Source of the DNA: Plantago ovata
Lineage: Eukaryota > Streptophyta > Magnoliopsida > Lamiales > Plantaginaceae
Direction of reading: 5' to 3'
Assembly (NCBI GenBank): GCA_028274465.1
Contig: CM051455.1
Location: 116,287,547-116,351,546, forward strand
DNA: 64,000 nt
The position numbers and the translations under genes were made by a program. Position 1 is the first letter of the stretch. Each line of letters begins with the position of its first letter. Below, piece by piece: positions 46,283-57,523 of this stretch. Under the pieces are notes generated by a model. That model searched no databases, was not told the DNA's origin, and saw only the letters and a program-made list of their open reading frames with translations.

Positions 46283-48879
46283 TTAAGTGGACTTCCACTG
46301 ATAAGACCTTGGTGAAAGGATCTGCCATATATGCCCTCTATAGTGGACTTCTCCTCTATCTATAATCTCACGTATAACGTGATATTTTCTAAGTACATGT
46401 TTGTTCTTGTTTGTAGATCTAGGCTCACTAGCTTGAGCGACGGCGCCCGTATTGTCACAATAAATCGTTATTGGACTAGGAGCAGGAACAACCCTCAATT
46501 CCTTCAAGAACTCTGAAATCCAGACAGCTTCTTTCGATGCTTCTGATGCAACAATGTACTCGGCTTCTGTGGATGAGTCAGCAACCGTGGCTTGCTTAGA
46601 ACTCTTCCAACAGACAGCTCCTCCGTTCAATTTGAATACGTATCCTGTCTGTGACTTAAAGTCATCAGGATCTGATTCAAATCCAGCGTCGACATACCCA
46701 GACATCTTTAATTCTGGTTCTCCACCAAACACCAAGAACATCTCTTTAGTCCGTCGAAGGTACTTAAGAATGTTCTTTACAACAGTCCAGCGAGGTACTC
46801 CTGGATTCTGTTGGTGTCGACAAGTGACACTAAGCGCATATGCCACATCGGGCCTTGTGCAATTCATTGTATACATTATAGACCCTACTGCCGAAGAATA
46901 GGGCACACGACTCATTTCATTTCTTTCTTCATCAGTTTTAGGACCATCATTAACTGATAAGACAATCCCATGCCTAGCTGGGAGAAAGCCTCTCTTTGAG
47001 TCGTTCATCTTATAACGCTTCAGTATTTTGTCGATGTAGGTGGACTGTGTCATTCCTAACATCCTCTTGGATCTATCTCTAAAGATCTTGATCCCTAGGA
47101 TGTAGTTCACTTCACCCAAGTCCTTCATCGAGAAGGTACTTGATAACCAAACTTTAGTCTCTTCTAGCATAGAGACATTGTTTCCCATGATCAAAATGTC
47201 ATCTACATAAATGATCATGAAAACAACTCCTTTGTCGCTGTGTCTAGCGTAGACACATGGATCTTCCTTGCTTCTGATGAAGTCAAACGATTTGACAGCT
47301 TCATCAAAGCGGATATTCCAGCTCCTTGACGCTTGCTTTAGCCCATAGATGGATCTTTGTAATTTACATACAGCAGTTGGCCTGGTTTTACTAATAAGAC
47401 CTTCCGGCTGTACCATATAGAACTCTTCCTCAAGGTTGCCATTGAGGAAGGCAGTCTTTACATCCATCTGACAGATCTCATAATCATTGTAGTCAGCTAT
47501 CGCAAGAAGAATTCGAATGGACTTCAATTTTGCTACCGGTGAAAAGGTTTCATCGTAATCGATGCCATACCTTTGCGTGTAGCCTTTCGCCACAAGCCTA
47601 GCTTTGTGCGTTTGTACCTTGCCATCGGCATCTGTCTTTCGTTTAAAGACCCATTTGCACCCAATAGGTCTAACCCCTTGGGGAAAGTCTACCAAGTTCC
47701 AAACTTGGTTCTGGTACATTGAATCCATTTCTAATTCCATGGCCTCTTGCCATTTGTCTGAGTCAATATCAATTATTGCCTCTTTGTAGGTCTCGGGATC
47801 TTCCCGATCTGATAAACCGACATCAAGTTCACTGATGTCTTCTATCATAAGGTTTTGCTTCTGAGGTCCTTTTAGGATCCTCTTCGACCTACGGAGCTCG
47901 ACTTGTTCTGGTGCTTTTCTTTTCTGGCTTCGTGTAACACGAACATTATCAGTGGGTACTGATGCAGCTGGTCGCTGGGCGCGACCCTGTTCCCTTGCGG
48001 GAGGCTGCTCTTGTGCAACTTGTTGCACAGGTTGGTTGACAACGGGTTCTACTGGTGTGGTTTCAACTGTTGATCTAATCACAGGACTCCCACTGACTAT
48101 GACATGCCTAGCAAGTGTCATATCATCACCCTTGCCTGCTTCGAAAGCTCCCACTGAACTTGAGTCCAAATCAGAAGATTTAGAGACCTCATGTTCGCGC
48201 GTGTCAAAGTCTTGAATTTCTTCAAGTTCTATCATGTCATCTAACCTCTCTTCTTCGAGGTATTCAGCTTCTAAAAACTTGACGTTTCTAGATACGATCA
48301 CCTTGTGATCTTCAGCATGATAGAATTCATAGCCTCTCGTCTGACGAGGATAGCCTATGAAATATACTTTGACACCCTTGGCATCTAACTTATCAGTGAG
48401 CATCAGTTTGACTATCGCAGGACAGCCCCAAGGTCTAAGATAGCCCAGTGAGGGCTTCTTTCCCTTTCATAACTCATAAGGAGTTTTCTCCACTGATTTA
48501 GATGGTACACGATTCAGAATGTAGATTGCAGTTTATAGTGCATATCCCCACAGATATTTTGGAAGAGTCAAGAATCCAATCATTGATCTTACCAAGTCCA
48601 ACAGGGTTCGATTCCTCCTCTCAGACACACCATTTAACTGTGGTGTTCCAGGAGGAGTCCATTGCGATTGAATTCCATTTTCCTTCAAGTAGTCGATAAA
48701 TTCTTCACTAAGGTACTCACCTCCTCGATCTGATCGAAGAGTGACTATCCTTAGGTTCAATTCATTTTCGACTTCATTCCTAAACTCCTTGAATTTTCCA
48801 AAGGTCTCGAATTTATTCTTCATAAGATAAATATATCCATACCTTGAGAAATCGTCAGTAAAGGTAACGAAGTAAGGAT
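46283..48879 (-). pseudogene. Element X integrase C-terminus, RT and RNase H
   Basis: The integrase core end lies at 48879-48430 (GYPYFVTFTDDFSRYGY, then TPPGTPQLNGVSERRNRT), containing a TGA in place of the W of the ELWKG motif near 48470. From ATG 48403 an open frame of 706 codons covers the integrase tail, a Ser/Glu/Val-rich linker, RT (CKWVFKRKTDADGKVQ, MDVKTAFLNGNLEE, YVDDILIMG at about 47195-47220) and RNase H (SGYVDAGFESDPDDFKSQTG, SSTEAEYI). The last 20 codons differ from copy Y because a short stretch is replaced or lost near 46320, removing the ADPFTK motif. The upstream half of this element resumes at 61908. Confidence 0.9.
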
Positions 48880-48883
48880 AACC

Positions 48884-48922
48884 TGATAGTGTATATGTCC
48901 TAGAGACATTCCTTACTAAGGT
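48884..48922 (+). mobile_element. 5' LTR remnant of element Y
   Basis: These first 39 bp of a plus-oriented LTR (TGATAGTGTATATGTCC...) match the start of 59818-61907, then stop abruptly where Athila internal sequence begins at about 48923-48926. It is preceded by the target duplication TAACC (48879-48883) whose partner is 61908-61912. The rest of Y's left half is missing. Confidence 0.88.
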
Positions 48923-49201
48923 GAGATAAGCAAGATAAGTATAGAGATAACCAGCGATAACCTCCTCCCCAAACCTGAACGTCGTCGCTCATCCCGAACG
49001 TCGAAAGTGGATCCAAGGTGAGAGCTAATGCTTGTATAAGTGACCTATAATACTCAATCAAACTCGTGAGATAAAATCTAAAGCGGTAAAGAAAGCGATA
49101 AAATCTCCGGGTTGCCTCCCGGATAGCGCCATTGTTTAAAGTCTTTGACTCGACTCCTGTCCGCGCCTATCTCTTCTTTCTATGGGTACTAGACTTCCCC
49201 T

Positions 49202-51081
49202 TCATCGATCTCCTCTCCATGCCACGAACCTGTGAATAAGAAAGAATATAGGCTGCAAGACCACAGTAGTGAGTAGTGAAAGAATTATCAGGCGGATCAG
49301 GTGGATCAGATATGGCTTGCAACACATGTTGCTTGCCTTCCACTTCAATAGTGCAAGTTTTTGGCAGATGTCCATCACGGAGCGTAGCTTAGTCAAGAAC
49401 GTTCGTCCCAAGAGAATGACATCCCCCGTCCCAAGTGCAGACACCGGCATAACTACAAAATTGGTGTATACAGATGCTTCACCAATCTTGACCAACACAT
49501 TTTTCACAACGCCTTCGGGTCTCACAAAGGATCCATCCGCCAGTTGCGCAGTAGCCCTATGGTCAGATAGTTTTCCAAGGTTACCCTTCTCAAACACATT
49601 CAAAGGGAGCACGTTCGAGTAAGATCCCGTGTCTAGTGTGGCACGGACATCTTCAAGTTCGCCAATCCCGACCTTAACATCGAAACTTTGAGGGAGTGGC
49701 TCGGGATTCTCTTGCTTCTTTCCACTCTCATCAGTACCAAGGTCCTTCTCTTCTTCCTTGTCTAGTGGAGGCTCTTCATCCTTGTAACACTCGCACTTAG
49801 CAACTTGCTTAATGGTGATTTCCACTGGTTGATCACCCACCAAGTTGATCGACATGGACCTCTCAGTGCTGCTATGTAACTTCCCTTGCTCTCTACTAGC
49901 TCTAGCTTCCAATTGATCCAGACGAGCATTGATCTTCGCCGAATCCTCCTCGTATCTCTTCAAAGACACTTGGGTGAAATCCACCAATTTCTGTAAATTA
50001 TCCATGAGAGTTGCTGACTTGGATGTAGATGCTTCGTCCTTAGGAGTAGGATTACTACCGTTTCCCAAGTGAACATCTTCTCGTGCGAGATCTGATCTAC
50101 ACATATGAGCCCCATGCCCAAAATTCTTGCACACCCTACATACCTCGTTGGAGAGAGAAGTTCCGATTAGGCCACTTAGAGCTTGCCTCATCTGATTGGC
50201 GAAACCTTCGAACCTATCGCCACTCACACCATTCACTTCATGCATTGGGATCTCCTTGTTTGGTGGGGCCTCAGGTCCACGCCTTCTAAGCATTGCTCTT
50301 GGATCCTTGGATTGAGATCCTATAGCAAGGCTTTCGAAACACGCCCACACATCCACGGCATTGGAAATCCACCACCTGTTGACTCTCATATGTGAGTCCA
50401 TTGTAGAAGTGCTGGACAAGATCAGGAAGCCCAAAACCATGGTGTGGACACTTGTGCATGAGGTCCTTGAACCTCTCGAACGCGGTGTAGATGGTCTCAT
50501 CATAGTCCTGCTTGAATCCAGTGATCTGCGCCTTTAGCGCGGTAGTCAAGGTGTGAGGGAAGTATTTCTCCATGAATGCTGAAAAAACCTTTTCCCAAGT
50601 GTCCAGCGAGCCTGCTGGAAGAGAACTTAACCATGACTTGGCTCTGTCGCCAAGTCCCATAGCAAAAACCTTCATCCTCAACTCATCCGTTGTTATGTCA
50701 GCTCCGGGTCGTGGGAGTTGGTTGACGAAATCATCGATATCGTGCAAATACCCCATCACATCTTCCCTTGATAAGCCATAGAACCTCGGAAGTTGTTGGA
50801 ATGCGTGGTTCTTGATCTCCAGATCTCGGGTTGCAGACAAAAGAACAATCGCCGGTCCCCTCATACGATCCTTGGTGGGTTGAACCCATGCCTTCAGTGG
50901 TCTAGCTTCTGCCATTCCGTCGATTTCCTTGAAGAGACTAAGTAGATATTCAGAGAAATCGGTTTCCTCTATTTCCTCTAGTGCGCGCCTTTCAAGTAGT
51001 CATCTTCTTTGGTGGTAGACTCTGTCGATCTCAGCAATTGAATCAGCAAGTGGTGTTCCTGCAGAACGTGTATGCGGCATA
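49202..51081 (-). pseudogene. Athila-type gag-protease, second (broken) copy
   Basis: Homologous throughout to 54162-56045. Differences include a TGA in the N-terminal RRRLLERR segment near 51000, loss of about 26 bp near 50360 that shifts the frame after VVDFQCRG, and a frame change near the protease end. Gag core (ENYFPHTL-like FMEKYFPHTL, CPHHGFGLPDL) and protease (LDTGSYSNVLPLNVF) remain readable. Confidence 0.88.
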
Positions 51082-51249
51082 CACAATCTGAAACAGACTA
51101 GGAAAGGTGATTAGAAACAGACTAGGAAAGCAGTATCAGAGAGAGATTAAAAAGGAAAACTAAAACTAATAGAATTAGGAATCTAAAGCTGTAAATATAA
51201 ACAAATTAAACAGAAAAAAGGAGTATAGTCCCCGGCAACGGCGCCAATT

Positions 51250-52538
51250 TGAGGAACGCGGATGTCGTGCTCCGAATTCAAGCAAATAAATTGTAATTAG
51301 CCAAAGACAATCCACAACTACAACGAAAACCGTAGTGTAGCAGTAGAATGACTCGATTGTCGTTCTCTCAGGACTATAACTAGCTTTATCTATTTAACAA
51401 GAGAATATAAAACAGCAGACAGATAGCAAAAGGGGGTTTCTAGCAGATAATGGAGATTGGTGATAGTATGGTCCTTCTTAGCATAACGGGTCAATAATCA
51501 TGCATAAATTCCTCGGTCTTGCATAGAGATCTTTGAATCAATCTAGTGTCATGTTGCAAATATTAAGCACTACGAAGATAATTGGTCTGACAAGTCAATC
51601 ACTATTGTCCTAATGTGTTCCGTAATTATTCAACACTACGAAGATAATTGGTCTGATGGTCGACAAGTGTCCAATTGTGCATAATAATTAATACAACATA
51701 CGAGAATTTAGGTTGTGCTTGATCAACGAAATAAAGCAATGACACGGAGTATAATGCGCGATATAGCCATTAGCATGATTATCTTCCCTTCGCTAAGAAT
51801 TCACATACTACCACCAACGATAAGTTTAGCTACTCATAATAGGCATGCAATCAACAGAAATCATAGAAGAAAACATATTGAAAGATATATAAAATAAGTA
51901 GATTAAACTGTAAGATAAAAGTTACCGAAGGTTGTCAATCTCCGAAGAATTGCGATCCTACGAGCTCCAATCTGCTATGAAAAAGTATCCCCTAAGCTAC
52001 AGAACTCCCAGGACAGGCCCCGGGAAGTTCCTACCTAAAACTATAGAGAGATGTGAGAAAGTAGGTCTGGAAAGATATGATTTTCGGAGAAAACTGAGCA
52101 ACTATATATAGGCCCCGAAATACTGTGGGGCGGTTCGCCCCACACCCGCCGCGGTTCGCCCCACGTCTGGGGCGGTTAGCCCAGAGAAAATTTCACGGAA
52201 TACCGCATTTTCGACGCGTTTTTGGATTTCTTCCCCTTTTCGGACTCGGTTTCTGTCTTCTAGTGGCCTTCTAACCTCCAGATTCAACCCCTAGACTCCA
52301 AATCCTATCCGGAAACCTTCAGATACTCCAAATAGGCTTCTGGAACACCAATTCCTTGTCAACTTCAATATAATTGCCCGGAAATCCTCGATTTTCAACC
52401 AAAACCTGTAAGATAAAATCTAAAGGGAAACGTGACACTATTCTAATAAAATGTACTAAAATATAGCTAAATTAACATAGAGGATAGCTAAAATAGGTGA
52501 AAAAGACTCAAATGAAAGTGTAAAATACACATTCATCA
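51250..52538 (-). repeat. Athila-type middle LTR
   Basis: A 1,289-bp LTR shared between the two units. Ends TGATGAAT... and ...TTCCTCA in element orientation; it has one change from the TGATGAA/TTCATCA inverted terminus seen in the right LTR. It has a CTATATATAG box near 52102-52111 followed on the plus strand by GGGGCGGTTCGCCCCA hairpins. Compared with the right LTR it lacks about 21 bp in the hairpin block. Confidence 0.9.
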
Positions 52539-53885
52539 AACTCCTCAAACCGAACCTTTGCTTGTCCTCAAGCAACTAAGCTAGACTCTAATGCAAAAAA
52601 CATGCAAGACACAAAATGGAGTCTCATGCCAAATAAAATGAACTAATCTACTGAATCTATCAAATAACATATGAACAAAAACCATATAAATCAAAGCATG
52701 AATATAGGTTGAAGAATACCTCGATTGACTTATACACATCCACATAAGCACTTATGTCAAGACAAGATAGTCTCTCGTAACATTCTCTACCTGGACCTAG
52801 TCAGTGACGACGTAATGAAGCATGCTAAGATACGAATGGTTGTCCCGTGCCTATGAAACTGAGGACTTACTGCTGTTCCACCATGTTAAGACTTTTCCTC
52901 AAAAGAGGTCGAACCAGTACTGGCTCTCATCAAACGATGGAGGGTTCCCTATAAAAGATAACACTCCCCTATTCTACCCATCTCTCAAGTAAAGTCTTAA
53001 GCTATTCACCACTTCCTGAATGGCAGGACGAGGGTGGTCTAGAACAGATGACACTCAAGACAAAAAAGATCAAAAATAGAAAAACACGATTACGAACATT
53101 ACAAGAATGGAAAAGACTCAACACTTTGCTAACTGCTATTTGGCTTTCTTTTTTGGACCCTTCTTTGCTTTTTTGGGGTCTTTTCTTTTTTTTCTTTTTT
53201 TTTCTTTCGAGATTCTGTTTTTCTTTTTCTTTTTCTCTTTTTTTTTTCCTGGAATTTTTTTCTTTCCTTTTTTTCAATTTTTCTAGCCAGCAGTAGCATA
53301 ACAAAAAGAGAAACAAAATGACTCACACGACTTCCCCAAACCTATTCGAAAGAATAGGTTGGAGTACAAAATTTACGGAAAAGGAAAAATAAACTCACGA
53401 TACAAAATGAAAAACAGAAACAAGTCTAATGATGGTGTAACCTCCTCCCCAAACCTATTCGGAAGAATAGGTTATAAACAAAGGATCACATAACCTCACA
53501 CTACCTCCTTCCTAGGCATTTAGCAATCTCAAAGCATGGTGAAGACTTGTTGCCTCTTAGGTACATAATTACTCGGGAAACAACCATAAGACCGTAACAT
53601 GCATCATCCTATTATAAAGGCCTTCGTGAACCGCAGTAGAGAAAACACCACTAAGTGATGTCGAGACTACCATGCTTAACTAAGTGCAATACATAAATGT
53701 GACAAGCCAAGCGAGAAAAACCTCAAACAAATTCATAGAGATGAAGCATACGATTAATGGCATAGTTGGTTGATCTACTCAATAAAAAAGTTCAAAAAAT
53801 TCGGCAATAAACTCCATATAAAACACGCAAGACTATCCTAGGAAAGCAGTAAACGTGCAAATGCAATAAATTTCACGAGTTTATC
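52539..53885 (-). other. Athila-type 3' internal region (non-coding)
   Basis: It lies between the protease and the 3' LTR where full Athila elements carry pol, env-like and a long untranslated region. It has no domains. It includes a strongly pyrimidine-rich tract at about 53140-53285 (plus strand T/C; poly-purine on minus) and two copies of CCTCCTCCCCAAACCTATTC-like text (near 53325 and 53440), similar to a phrase in the adjoining internal region. Confidence 0.65.
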
Positions 53886-54161
53886 ATAAGCAAGATAAGT
53901 ATAGAGATAACCAGCGATAACCTCCTCCCCAAACCTGAACGTCATCGCTCGTCCCGAACGTCGAAAGTGGATCCAAGGTGAGAGCTAATGCTTGTATAAG
54001 TGACCTATAATACTCAATCAAACTCGTGAGATAAAATCTAAAGCGGTAAAGAAAGCGATAAAATCTCCGGGTTGCCTCCCGGATAGCGCCATTGTTTAAA
54101 GTCTTTGACTCGACTCCTGTTCGCGCCTATCTCTTCTTTCTGTGGGTACTAGACTTCCCCT

Positions 54162-56045
54162 TCATCGATCTTCTCTCCATGCCACAAACCTGTGAATAAG
54201 ACCACAGTAGTGAGTAGTGAAAGAATTATCAGGCAGATCAGGTGGATCAGATATGGCTTGCAACACATGTTGCTTGCCTTCCACTTCAATAGTGCAAGTT
54301 TTTTGGCAGATGTCCATCACGGAGCGTAGCTTACTCAAGAACGTTCGTCCCAAGAGAATGACATCCCCCGTCCCAGGTGCAGACGCCGGCATAACTACAA
54401 AATTGGTGTATACAGATGCTTCACCAATCTTGACCAACACATTTTTCACAACGCCTTCGGGTCTCACAAAGGATCCATCCGCCAGTTGCGCAATAGCCCT
54501 ATGGTCAGATAGTTTTCCAAGGTTACTCTTCTCAAACACATTCAAAGGGAGCACGTTCGAGTAAGATCCCGTGTCTAGTGTGGCACGGACATCTTCAAGT
54601 TCGCCAATCCCGACCTTAACATCGAAACTTTGAGGGAGTGGCTCGGGATTCTCTTGCTTCTTTCCACTCGCATCAGTACCAAGGTCCTTCTCTTCTTCCT
54701 TGGCTAGTGGAGGCTCTTCATCCTTGTAACACTCGCACTTAGCAACTTGCTTGGTGATTTCCACTGGTTGATCACCCACCAAGTTGATCGACATGGACCT
54801 CTCAGTGCTGCTATGTAACTTCCCTTGCTCTCTACTAGCTCTAGCTTCCAATTGATCCAGACGAGCATTGATCTTTGCCGAATCCTCCTCGTATCTCTTC
54901 AAAAACACTTGGGTGAAATCCACCAATTTCTGTAAATTATCCATGAGAGTTGCTGACTTGGATGTAGATGCTTCGTCCTTAGGAGTAGGATTACTACGGT
55001 TTCCCAAGTGAACATCTTCTCGTGCTAGATCTGATCTACACATATGAGCCCCATGCCCATAATTCTTGCACACCCTACATATCTCGTTGGAGAGAGAATT
55101 TCCGATTAGGCCACTTAGAGCTTGTCTCATCTGATTGGCGAAACCTTCGAACCTATCGCCACTCACACCATTCACTTCATGCATTGGGATCTCCTGGTTT
55201 GGTGGGGCCTCAGGTCCACGCCTTCTAACCATTGCTCTTGGATCCTTGGATTGAGATCCTTTAGCAAGGCTTTCGAAACACGCCCACACATCCTCGACGG
55301 TCTCTTCCCAGATAGTACCACGGCATTGGAAATCCACCACCTGTTGACTCTCATATGTGAGTCCATTGTAGAAGTGTTGGACAAGATCAGGAAGCCCAAA
55401 ACCATGGTGTGGACACTTGTGCATGAGGTCCTTGAACCTCTCGAACGCGGTGTAGATGGTCTCATCATAGTCCTGCTTGAATCCAGTGATCTGCGCCTTT
55501 AGCGCGGTAGTCAAGGTGTGAGGGAAGTATTTCTCCATGAATGCTGAAAAAACCTTTTCCCAAGTGTCCAGCGAGCCTGCTGGAAGAGAACTTAACCATG
55601 ACTTGGCTCTGTCGCCAAGTCCCATAGCAAAAACCTTCATCCTCAACTCATCCGTTGTTATGTTAGCTCCGGGTCGTGGGAGTTGGTTGACGAAATCATC
55701 GATATCGTGCAAATACCCCATCACATCTTCCCTTGATAAGCCATAGAACCTCGGAAGTTGTTGGAATGCGTGGTTCTTGATCTCCAGATCTCGGGTTGCA
55801 GACAAAAGAACAATCGCCGGTCCCCTCATACGATCCTTGGTGGGTTGAACCCATGCCTTCAGTGGTCTAGCTTCTGCCATTCCGTCGATTTCCTTGAAGA
55901 GACTAAGTAGATATTCAGAGAAATCGGTTTCCTCTATTTCCTCTAGTGCGCGCCTTTCAAGTAGTCGCCTTCTTTGGTGGTAGACTCTGTCAATCTCAGC
56001 AATTGAATCAGCAAGCGGTGTTCCTGCAGAACGTGTATGCGGCAT
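54162..56045 (-). CDS. Athila-type gag-protease, intact frame
   Basis: An uninterrupted frame of about 627 codons from ATG 56045. The N-terminus (PHTRSAGTPLADSIAEID) is followed by the Athila Gag core (NHAFQQLPRFYGLSREDV, MGLGDRAKSWLSSLPAGS, TFWEK-like TWEKVFSAFMEKYF, CPHHGFGLPDLVQHFYNG), a zinc-knuckle-like CRVCKNYGHGAHMC and a coiled-coil region. It ends in a retropepsin-like domain with DTGSYSNVLPL and IVLLGRTFL-type VILLGRTFLSK. It stops shortly after protease; no RT follows. Gag would assemble particles, so this derivative could in principle supply Gag in trans, but that is speculation. Confidence 0.88.
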   Translation of the reverse strand: MPHTRSAGTPLADSIAEIDRVYHQRRRLLERRALEEIEETDFSEYLLSLFKEIDGMAEARPLKAWVQPTKDRMRGPAIVLLSATRDLEIKNHAFQQLPRFYGLSREDVMGYLHDIDDFVNQLPRPGANITTDELRMKVFAMGLGDRAKSWLSSLPAGSLDTWEKVFSAFMEKYFPHTLTTALKAQITGFKQDYDETIYTAFERFKDLMHKCPHHGFGLPDLVQHFYNGLTYESQQVVDFQCRGTIWEETVEDVWACFESLAKGSQSKDPRAMVRRRGPEAPPNQEIPMHEVNGVSGDRFEGFANQMRQALSGLIGNSLSNEICRVCKNYGHGAHMCRSDLAREDVHLGNRSNPTPKDEASTSKSATLMDNLQKLVDFTQVFLKRYEEDSAKINARLDQLEARASREQGKLHSSTERSMSINLVGDQPVEITKQVAKCECYKDEEPPLAKEEEKDLGTDASGKKQENPEPLPQSFDVKVGIGELEDVRATLDTGSYSNVLPLNVFEKSNLGKLSDHRAIAQLADGSFVRPEGVVKNVLVKIGEASVYTNFVVMPASAPGTGDVILLGRTFLSKLRSVMDICQKTCTIEVEGKQHVLQAISDPPDLPDNSFTTHYCGLIHRFVAWREDR

Positions 56046-56192
56046 ACACAATCTGAAACAGACTAGGAAAGGTGATTAGAAACAGACTAGGAAAGCAGTA
56101 TCAGAGAGAGATTAAAAAGGAAAACTAAAACTAATAGAATTAGGAATCTAAAGCTGTAAATATAAACAAATTAAACAGAAAAAAGGAGTATA

Positions 56193-56210
56193 GTCCCCGG
56201 CAACGGCGCC
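56193..56210 (-). promoter_or_regulatory. Athila-type primer-binding site
   Basis: Minus strand TGGCGCCGTTGCCGGGGA two bases inside the 5' LTR, matching the 3' end of plant tRNA-Asp. An identical site follows the middle LTR at about 51228-51245. Confidence 0.88.
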
Positions 56211-56214
56211 AATT

Positions 56215-57523
56215 TGATGAACGCGGATGTCGTGCTCCGAATTCAAGCAAATAAATTGTAATTAGCCAAAGGCAATCCACAACTACAACGAAAACCGTAG
56301 TGTAGCAGTAGAATGACTCGAGTGTCGTTCTCTCTGGACTATAACTAGCTTTATGTATTTAACAAGAGAATATAAAACAGCAGACAGATAGCAAAAGGGG
56401 GTTTCTAACAGATAATGGAGATTGGTGATAGTATGGTCCTTCTTAAAATAACGGGTCGATAATCATGCATAAATTCCTCGGTCTTGCATAGAGATCTTTG
56501 AATCAATCTAGTGTCCTGTTGCAAATATTAAGCACTACGAAGATAATTGGTCTGACAAGTCAATCACCATTGTCCTAATGTGTTCCGTAATTATTCAACA
56601 CTACGAAGATAATTGGTCTGATGGTCGACAAGTGTCCAATTGTGCATAATAATTATTACAACATACGAGAATTTAGGTTGTGCCTGATCAACGAAATAAA
56701 GCAATGACACGGAGTATAATGCGCGATATAGCCATTAGCATGATTATCTTCCCTTCGCTAATAATTCACATACTAGCACCAACGATAAGTTTAGCTACTC
56801 ATAATAGGCATGCAATCAACAAAAATCATAGAAGAAAACATATTGAAAGATATATAAAATAAGTAGATTAAACTGTAAGATACAAGTTACCGAAGGTTGT
56901 CAATCTCCGAAGAATTACGATCCTACGAGCTCCAATTTTCTATGAAAAAGTATCCCCTAAGCTACAGAACTCCCAGGACAGGCCCCGGTAAGTTCCTACC
57001 TAAAACTATAGAGAGAGGTGAGAAAGTAGGTCTGGAAAGATATGATTTTCGGAGAAAACTGAGCAACTATATATAGGCCCCGAAATACTGTGGGGCGGTT
57101 CGCCCCACACCCGCGGCGATTCACCCGGTGTGCAGCGGTTCGCCCCACGTCTGGGGCGGTTAGCCCCAGAGAAAATTTCGCGGAATTCCGCATTTTCGAC
57201 GCGTTTTTGGATTACTTCCCCTTTTCGGACTCGGTTTTTGTCTTCTAGTGGCCTTCTAACCTCCAGATTCGACCCCTAGACTCCAAATCCTATCCGAAAA
57301 CCTTCAGATACTTCAAATAGGCTTCTGGAAAACCAATTCCTTGTCAACTTCAATATAATTGCCCGGAAATCCTCGATTTTCAACCAAAACCTGTAAAATA
57401 AAATCTAAAGGGAAACGTGACACTATTCTAATAAAATGCACTAAAATATAGCTAAATTAACATAGAGGATAGCTAAAATAGGTGAAAAAGACTCCAATGA
57501 AAGTGTAAAATACAAATTCATCA
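56215..57523 (-). repeat. Athila-type right (5') LTR
   Basis: A 1,309-bp LTR with terminal inverted repeats TGATGAA/TTCATCA. The core region near 57069-57170 has a CTATATATAG box beside three GC-rich hairpin units around GGCGGTTCGCCCC. Confidence 0.92.

Larger units (their letters stand above)
48926..57523 (-). mobile_element. Tandem Athila-type gypsy array (LTR-internal-LTR-internal), pol deleted
   Basis: In element orientation (minus) the order is LTR 57523-56215, gag/protease internal 56214-53886, 3' internal region 53885-52539, LTR 52538-51250, and second gag/protease internal 51249-48926. The two gag units are near-identical direct repeats. The primer-binding site TGGCGCCGTTGCCGGGGA (tRNA-Asp type) follows both LTRs. 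No RT, RNase H or integrase is present, so this is a large non-autonomous derivative. The right end abuts Y integrase at TGTAC; the left end has neither LTR nor target duplication. Confidence 0.88.

Noticed and set aside
49269..49622. Plus-strand frames over the Athila gag-protease (also 54217-54564)
   Set aside because: They are complements of conserved coding sequence, duplicated because gag is duplicated; no independent evidence.
53002..53316. Lys-rich minus-strand frame
   Set aside because: It is a translation of a purine-rich low-complexity tract in Athila non-coding sequence.
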